In this document: positions 59,364-64,000 of the stretch, in pieces
How the letters are laid out: every line of letters begins with the position of its first letter
Position numbering within the stretch: position 1 is the stretch's first letter
Assembly: GCF_014205055.1 (NCBI RefSeq)
Contig: NZ_JACHMS010000001.1
Coordinates: 6,076,001-6,140,000, forward strand
Origin: Streptomyces luteogriseus
GTDB taxonomy: Bacteria; Actinomycetota; Actinomycetes; Streptomycetales; Streptomycetaceae
DNA: 64,000 nt
Direction: 5' to 3'
Translations under genes and position numbers: made by a program
The notes under the pieces: model-generated
Told to the model about the DNA's origin: nothing
Seen by the model: the letters and a program-made list of their open reading frames with translations, nothing else
The model's database searches: none

Positions 59364-60516
59364 TCGTGCCGGTGGCCAAGCCGCCCCCCGCACACATGGT
59401 GATCAGCGCGAACTCCTTGTCCGCGCGCTCCAGTTCGTGAAGCGCCGTCGTGATGAGCCGGGCCCCGGTCGCTCCCACCGGGTGCCCGAGCGCGATCGCG
59501 CCGCCGTTGACGTTCACCTTCGACAGGTCCTGGTCGAAGACCCGCGCCCAGCTCAGCACCACCGACGCGAACGCCTCGTTGATCTCCACGAGGTCGATGT
59601 CCCGCAACGACATCCCGGCCTTGCCCAGGACCGCCTTGGTCGCGTCGATCGGACCGTCGAGGTGGAAGTGGGGGTCGGATCCCACGAGGGCCTGGGCCAC
59701 GATCCGGGCCCGGGGGCGCAGCTTCAGCGCCCGCGTCATCCGTTTCGACGCCCACATGACCGCCGCCGCCCCGTCGGAGATCTGCGACGAGTTCCCGGCC
59801 GTGTGCACCGCCGTCGGCATGATCGGCTTCAGCGCGGCGAGCGCCTCCGCCGTCGTGTCGCGCAGCCCCTCGTCCTTGTCGACCAGGCGCCACATGCCCT
59901 GGCCGGCATGCTGCTCTTCCTCGGTCGTGGGGACCTGGACCGCGAACGTCTCTCGTTTGAAGCGCTCCTCCGCCCAGGCGTGGGCGGCCCGTTCCTGCGA
60001 GGCGAGACCCAGCGCGTCGACGTCCTTGCGGGTCAGGCCCCGGTGCCGGGCGATGCGCTCGGCCGCCTCGAACTGGTTGGGCAGGTCCACGTTCCACTCG
60101 TCGGGGAACGGCTTGCCCGGCCCGTGCTTCGAGCCCGACCCCAGCGGCACCCGCGACATCGACTCCACCCCGCAGGAGATGCCGACGTCGATCACGCCCG
60201 CCGCGACCATGTTGGCCACCATGTGCGAGGCCTGCTGCGAGGACCCGCACTGCGCGTCGACGGTCGTCGCGGCCGTCTCGTAGGGCAGGCCCATGGTCAG
60301 CCAGGCCGTGCGCGCGGGGTTCATGGACTGCTCGCCGGCGTGGGTGACCGTGCCGCCGACGATCTGCTCGACGCAGTCGGCGGGGATGCCGGTGCGGCCG
60401 AGGAGTTCGCGATAGGTCTCGCCCAGGAGGTAGGCGGGGTGCAGATGGGCGAGCGCGCCGCCGCGCTTGCCGATGGGGGTGCGTACGGCTTCGACGATCA
60501 CGGGTTCGGCAGCCAT
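59347..60516 (-). CDS. Acetyl-CoA acetyltransferase / thiolase, FadA5-like
   Basis: 389 residues. Thiolase landmarks: Cys90 in TTVDAQCGSSQQASHMV (acyl-enzyme nucleophile), the His in NVNGGAIALGHPVGATGARL, and the second Cys in LITMCAGGGLATGTII. The DAQCGSSQQA context and divergent CYP125-type gene suggest the FadA5 group, which removes acetyl-CoA from the sterol side chain after beta-oxidation. That specificity is inferred from neighbours and recollection, not proven. A KstR-like operator lies 31 bp upstream of its ATG. A GGAGAGG ribosome site is 10 nt before the start. Confidence 0.93.
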   Translation of the reverse strand: MAAEPVIVEAVRTPIGKRGGALAHLHPAYLLGETYRELLGRTGIPADCVEQIVGGTVTHAGEQSMNPARTAWLTMGLPYETAATTVDAQCGSSQQASHMVANMVAAGVIDVGISCGVESMSRVPLGSGSKHGPGKPFPDEWNVDLPNQFEAAERIARHRGLTRKDVDALGLASQERAAHAWAEERFKRETFAVQVPTTEEEQHAGQGMWRLVDKDEGLRDTTAEALAALKPIMPTAVHTAGNSSQISDGAAAVMWASKRMTRALKLRPRARIVAQALVGSDPHFHLDGPIDATKAVLGKAGMSLRDIDLVEINEAFASVVLSWARVFDQDLSKVNVNGGAIALGHPVGATGARLITTALHELERADKEFALITMCAGGGLATGTIIQRL

Positions 60517-60546
60517 GGGTGCGGGTCCTCTCCGGGAGGCTCAGCG

Positions 60547-60568
60547 GAACTAGTACGCGTTCTAGTTC
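60547..60568. promoter_or_regulatory. KstR-like operator 1 (thiolase side)
   Basis: GAACTAG (60547-60553) and CTAGTTC (60562-60568) are perfect arms around TACGCGTT. The central 14 bp TAGTACGCGTTCTA matches the KstR consensus TnnAACnnGTTnnA at all but one of its specified positions. It sits just upstream of the thiolase start. Confidence 0.7.
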
Positions 60569-60648
60569 TGTGAGTAGTGTGCTGAGGGCCGCTCGGTGAC
60601 CGCAATAGTCATGCGGGCAATTGGCGGGCCCGTGCCTCTTGCTACTTG

Positions 60649-60662
60649 TAGAACCCGTTACT
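60649..60662. promoter_or_regulatory. KstR-like operator 2 (P450 side)
   Basis: TAGAACCCGTTACT matches TnnAACnnGTTnnA at all specified positions except the last. It is 72 bp before the P450 start, giving each divergent gene its own box. Confidence 0.6.
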
Positions 60663-60734
60663 ACCGTCACCGCAACTCCGCACAGCTGATGGGCCGTCAG
60701 GCCTCAGAGCCGGTACGAGTGGTGGGAGCCGCCC

Positions 60735-61970
60735 ATGCCCTGTCCCGCGCTGCCCGACGGGTTCGACTTCACCGATCCCGACCTGCTGCACCAGCGCGTC
60801 CCCCTGCCGGAGTTCGCCGAGCTGCGCCGGGCCGAACCGGTCTGCTGGGTGGCGCAGCCGACCGGTCTCGCCGGCTTCCAGGACGACGGCTACTGGGCGG
60901 TCACCCGGCACTCCGACGTCAAGTACGTCTCCACGCACCCGGAGTTGTTCTCGTCGTCCCTCAACACGGCGATCATCCGCTTCAACGAGCACATCGAACG
61001 CGACGCCATCGACGCACAGCGGTTGATCCTGCTGAACATGGACCCGCCGGAGCACACCCGGGTCCGGCAGATCGTGCAGCGCGGGTTCACTCCCCGCGCC
61101 ATCCGGGCGCTGGAGGACCGGCTGCGGGCCCGGGCCCACTCCATCGTCGCGTCCGCCCGCGCGCACGCCGGGCCCTTCGACTTCGTCACCCAGGTCGCCT
61201 GCGAACTGCCCCTCCAGGCGATCGCCGAGCTGATGGGCGTCCCCCAGGAGGACCGCGACAAGATCTTCGACTGGTCCAACAAGATGATCGCGTACGACGA
61301 TCCCGAGTACGCCATCACCGAGGAGGTCGGCGCCGAGTCCGCCACGGAGATCATCGCCTACGCGATGAACATGGCCGCCGACCGCAAGCAGTGCCCGGCC
61401 CACGACATCGTCACGCAGCTCGTCGCGGCGGAGGACGAGGGCAACCTCAGCTCCGACGAGTTCGGCTTCTTCGTGCTGATGCTGGCCGTCGCGGGCAACG
61501 AGACCACCCGCAACGCCATCACCCACGGCATGCACGCCTTCCTCACCCACCCGCAACAGTGGGAGCTGTACAAGAGCGACCGCCCGGAGACGGCGGCGGA
61601 GGAGATCGTGCGCTGGGCGACCCCGGTCGCCGCCTTCCAGCGCACGGCCACCCAGGACACCGAACTCGGCGGCAAGCGCATCCGCGAGGGCGACCGGCTG
61701 GGACTGTTCTACGCATCCGCCAACCACGACCCCGAGGTCTTCGACGAGCCGGACACCTTCGACGTCACCCGCGACCCCAACCCGCACCTCGGGTTCGGCG
61801 GCGGCGGTCCGCACTACTGCCTGGGCAAGTCCCTCGCCGTCCTGGAGATCAACCTCATCTTCAACGCGATCGCCGACGCCATGCCCGGGCTGAGGCTGGT
61901 CGGGGATCCGCGCCGGCTGCGGTCCGCCTGGATCAACGGGGTGAAGGAGCTTCCGGTGAGCACGGGCTGA
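60735..61970 (+). CDS. cyp125: Cytochrome P450, CYP125-like (steroid C26/C27 hydroxylase)
   Basis: 411 residues. The heme ligand is Cys362 in GFGGGGPHYCLGKSLA, the I-helix has AGNETTRN (from residue 253), and the ExxR helix is AAEEIVRWATPVAAFQRTA. The opening MPCPALPDGFDFTDPDLL and LLNMDPPEHTRVRQIVQRGFTPRA follow M. tuberculosis CYP125 closely as I remember it. CYP125 oxidises the terminal methyl of the cholesterol side chain to start beta-oxidation. Function as a sterol hydroxylase is likely but substrate testing is absent. ATG 60735 has GGGAG 6 nt upstream. A terminator follows the gene. Confidence 0.93.
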   Translation: MPCPALPDGFDFTDPDLLHQRVPLPEFAELRRAEPVCWVAQPTGLAGFQDDGYWAVTRHSDVKYVSTHPELFSSSLNTAIIRFNEHIERDAIDAQRLILLNMDPPEHTRVRQIVQRGFTPRAIRALEDRLRARAHSIVASARAHAGPFDFVTQVACELPLQAIAELMGVPQEDRDKIFDWSNKMIAYDDPEYAITEEVGAESATEIIAYAMNMAADRKQCPAHDIVTQLVAAEDEGNLSSDEFGFFVLMLAVAGNETTRNAITHGMHAFLTHPQQWELYKSDRPETAAEEIVRWATPVAAFQRTATQDTELGGKRIREGDRLGLFYASANHDPEVFDEPDTFDVTRDPNPHLGFGGGGPHYCLGKSLAVLEINLIFNAIADAMPGLRLVGDPRRLRSAWINGVKELPVSTG

Positions 61971-61991
61971 GGTACCGGTCCGGACATGGCA

Positions 61992-62028
61992 CAGGCGACG
62001 GCCCCGGGGATCAGGGGGCCGTCGCCTG
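61992..62028. terminator. Hairpin terminator between convergent P450 and ECF genes
   Basis: CAGGCGACGGCCCC (61992-62005) and GGGGCCGTCGCCTG (62015-62028) form a perfect 14-bp stem with a 9-nt loop, 22 nt after the P450 stop. The remaining gap to 62173 shows nothing else clear. Confidence 0.85.
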
Positions 62029-62173
62029 GTCGTCCAGGGAAACAGGGCCCGCCCGTGCCGGCCAAGCCCTGTCTTACTAGGCCGGGCCGCAGGTCAGCGC
62101 TGCTCTGCTCCTCTGACCGTGGACTTGTTCCTACGACCCTGGTTCGTACGTGACGCGGGTCATGTGGGGGGCC

Positions 62174-63022
62174 TCACTGCCGGGATGCCTCGAACGTGAC
62201 CGGCGTCTCGAAGGCCGCCCGGCGTGTGGCCCGGCGCAGCGCCCTGAGCACCGCCGGGCCGAGGGTGAGCGTCAGGACGACCGTGACGACGGCCCGGCCC
62301 AGGTCCCAGCCCAGCGACGTGGCCAGGCAGTACGCGACGAAACGGGCCAGGTTCCCGGCGACCGGCGCGTGCGGGTCGAAGGCCACGTTCGAGGCGAGGG
62401 CACTCATGAAGGGCCAGCCCGCCATGTTCATCACCGTGCCGTAGGCGAACGCGGCGAGGAAGCCGTAGCCGGCGAGCATGGCCAGTTCACCCCGCCCGCG
62501 CAGCCGGTCCGGGCCGGGCAGCAGGCCCGCGCCCATCGCGAACCAGCCCATCGCCAGCATCTGGAACGGCAGCCACGGCCCCACCCCGCCCGTGAGCAGC
62601 GCGGACGCGAACATCGTCACCGAGCCGAGGACGAACCCGAAACCCGGTCCGAGCACCCGGCCGCTCAGCACCATCAGGAAGAACATCGGCTCGATACCGG
62701 CGGTACCGGCGCCGATCGGCCGCAGGGCCGCTCCCGTGGCGGCCAGCACGCCGAGCATCGCGACCGCCTTCGGGCCGAGACCGGACTCCGAGATCGCCGC
62801 GGCCACGACCGCCACGAGCAGTACGAGGACGCCGGCGAAGAGCCAGGGCGCGTCCTGCGCGTGCGCGCCGATCCGCGAGGTGGGCGGGGCGAGGAAGGGC
62901 CAGCCGAAGCCGGCCACGCCCACCGCGCTGACCAGGGCCAGGGCGGTGACGGAGCGGGGGCCGAGACGGACGGCCCGGGCCTGTCGCTGCGCGGGCGGGC
63001 GGGTGGTCGTCCGGAGACTCAT
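62174..63022 (-). CDS. ECF transporter S component (substrate-binding membrane subunit)
   Basis: 282 residues with about eight hydrophobic segments: TALALVSAVGVAGFGWPFL, LFAGVLVLLVAVVAAAI, then AGIEPMFFLMVLSGRVLGPGFGFVLGSVTMFASALLTGG, a pattern typical of ECF S components (GPxxGF and LxGG loops), and PWLPFQMLAMGWFAMGAGLLP. It binds a vitamin or metal precursor and works with the ATPase encoded upstream and a T component. The substrate cannot be told. ATG 63022 overlaps the ATPase stop by ATGA, indicating coupling. A basic C-terminal tail follows the last helix. Confidence 0.85.
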   Translation of the reverse strand: MSLRTTTRPPAQRQARAVRLGPRSVTALALVSAVGVAGFGWPFLAPPTSRIGAHAQDAPWLFAGVLVLLVAVVAAAISESGLGPKAVAMLGVLAATGAALRPIGAGTAGIEPMFFLMVLSGRVLGPGFGFVLGSVTMFASALLTGGVGPWLPFQMLAMGWFAMGAGLLPGPDRLRGRGELAMLAGYGFLAAFAYGTVMNMAGWPFMSALASNVAFDPHAPVAGNLARFVAYCLATSLGWDLGRAVVTVVLTLTLGPAVLRALRRATRRAAFETPVTFEASRQ

Positions 63023-64000
63023 CGGGCGGTCTCCTCCAGTGCCGCGCGGACCTGGGGGACCGTGAGCCAGTGCTGGGGCGCGAGGATCTTGGTGACCTGC
63101 GGGGCGAAGGACGGTGACGAGACGACGATGTCGGCCGTCGGGCCGTCCGCGATCACCTCGCCCTCGGCCAGGAGCACCACCCGGTCGGCGAGCTCGGCGG
63201 CGAGTTCCACGTCGTGCGTGGCCAGGACGATGGCGTGGCCCTCGGCGGCCAGGGCGCGCAGCACCGCGACGAGCCGGGCCTTCGCCGCGTAGTCCAGGCC
63301 CCGGGTCGGCTCGTCCAGCAGGAGCAGCGGGGGCCGGGCGGTCAGCACGACGGCCAGGGCGAGCGCGAGCCGCTGTCCTTCCGAGAGGTCCCGGGGATGG
63401 GTGTCGTCGGTGACGCCGGGCAGCAGCTCGGTGACCAGGGCCCGGCAGGTGCCGGGGTCGGCGCCGGCGTCCTGGTCGGCCGCCGCGCACTCGGCGGCGA
63501 CGGTGTCGGCGTAGAGCAGGTCGCGGGGTTCCTGGGGGACGAGGCCGACCTTGCGGACGAGGTCCTTCGGAGCGGTGCGGTGGGGGGTGGCTTCGCCGAG
63601 GCGGACGGTTCCGGAGCTGGGCTTGACCAGGCCCACGAGGGAGTTGAGCAGGGTGGATTTTCCGGCGCCGTTGCGGCCCATGAGGGCGATGGTCTCGCCG
63701 GGGGTGATGGTGAGGGTGATGTGGTGCAGGGCTTGGACGCGGGCGCGGGTGACCGAGAGAGCTTGTACGTGGGCTGCGCCTACCGGGGTGGGCGGTTCGG
63801 AGTGTTTGCGGGTGCGGGGCGGTTGTGGCTTGTCGCGCGGTTCCCCGCGCCCCTCGGGAGCGGCGTTTTCCAGCTGTAGCTTCAGATCTGCTGCCCTGCG
63901 GCGGGCGTCGCGGACCGTCAGCGGGAGGGGGGACCAGCCCGCCAGGCGGCCCAGGGCCACCACCGGGGGGTACACCGGGGACACGGCCATCACCTCGGCC
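63019..64000 (-). CDS. ECF-type ABC transporter ATPase, C-terminal part (tandem ATPase, incomplete)
   Basis: The gene enters from beyond the right edge, so only 327 codons are visible. The visible part is an ABC domain: ALMGRNGAGKSTLLNSL (Walker A), GLVPQEPRD (Q loop), LSEGQRLALALAVVL (signature), LLLLDEPTRGLD (Walker B) and LATHDVELAAEL (H loop). The sequence upstream, with a Pro/Arg-rich linker, suggests a second ATPase domain further N-terminal, as in fused EcfA1-EcfA2 proteins. The linker contains repeat copy 3. It is coupled by ATGA to the S component. Confidence 0.92.
   Translation of the reverse strand, partial: AEVMAVSPVYPPVVALGRLAGWSPLPLTVRDARRRAADLKLQLENAAPEGRGEPRDKPQPPRTRKHSEPPTPVGAAHVQALSVTRARVQALHHITLTITPGETIALMGRNGAGKSTLLNSLVGLVKPSSGTVRLGEATPHRTAPKDLVRKVGLVPQEPRDLLYADTVAAECAAADQDAGADPGTCRALVTELLPGVTDDTHPRDLSEGQRLALALAVVLTARPPLLLLDEPTRGLDYAAKARLVAVLRALAAEGHAIVLATHDVELAAELADRVVLLAEGEVIADGPTADIVVSSPSFAPQVTKILAPQHWLTVPQVRAALEETAR
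63808..63853 (+). repeat. Dispersed palindromic repeat, copy 3, in the ECF ATPase linker
   Basis: Matches copy 1 at 41 of 46 positions by direct comparison. It lies in frame inside the ATPase gene (minus strand) and encodes EGRGEPRDKPQPPRTRK, part of the linker before the visible ABC domain. Confidence 0.85.

Overview
The window reads as Streptomyces chromosome. It is very GC-rich, GTG and TTG starts are common, Shine-Dalgarno sites are GGAGG-like, hairpin terminators lack U-tracts, and it carries lineage-typical families (DUF397, DUF5753-HTH, DUF6153, DUF3052, TerD paralogues). About 55 protein genes, one tRNA, one riboswitch and several operator-like palindromes can be supported. Nothing indicates a plasmid, a phage or an insertion sequence.

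Layout. 1-4200: end of a membrane-anchored hydrolase-like gene, a TetR/MFS efflux pair with a leaderless-looking promoter, and a six-helix cation channel. 4226-8392: aceE (pyruvate dehydrogenase E1) opposite DUF3052 and an AhpE-type peroxiredoxin, an order also known from Mycobacterium. 8539-17723: a Ter stress island with three TerD proteins, a TerC-like membrane protein, a TerA/TerF-like protein, and an operon of CitE-like lyase, PRTase-TRSP-StiP-PELOTA fusion and HAD phosphatase. 17644-23717: DedA, FmdB and a cell-wall group (penicillin-binding protein with a degenerate transpeptidase site, deacetylase-like protein, secreted amidase). 23737-32756: envelope proteins, tRNA-Val(TAC), a DUF6153/DUF305 pair, a ketopantoate-reductase-like enzyme, PAP2 and DedA membrane proteins, and DoxX. 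32840-41534: an FAD/NAD protein, PhoD phosphatase, secreted HNH nuclease, a yybP-ykoY (Mn2+) riboswitch before a TMEM165-type exporter, a HAD phosphatase, a MerR fusion regulator with a perfect operator palindrome, and chloramphenicol phosphotransferase. 41562-52792: a zinc-ribbon/peptidoglycan-binding protein, an MFS-winged-helix fusion, a tandem paralogue pair, an O-methyltransferase, a ProP-like transporter and a GT87-PAP2 fusion.

52796-59363 is the most unusual block. An alpha/beta hydrolase overlaps by ATGA a 1400-residue caspase-NTPase protein with about 14 WD40 repeats. Beside it lies a regulatory set of HATPase, HTH-DUF5753 and DUF397. It looks like a signal-activated, possibly suicidal, conflict or developmental system. 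59347-61970 holds a divergent thiolase and CYP125-type P450 with two KstR-like boxes, pointing to sterol side-chain catabolism. 61992-64000 is an ECF-type transporter.

A 46-bp repeat (GTTCCCCGCGCCCC core) occurs three times. Each copy lies inside a coding sequence: a linker in the PRTase fusion, the C-terminal tail of DedA, and a linker in the ECF ATPase.
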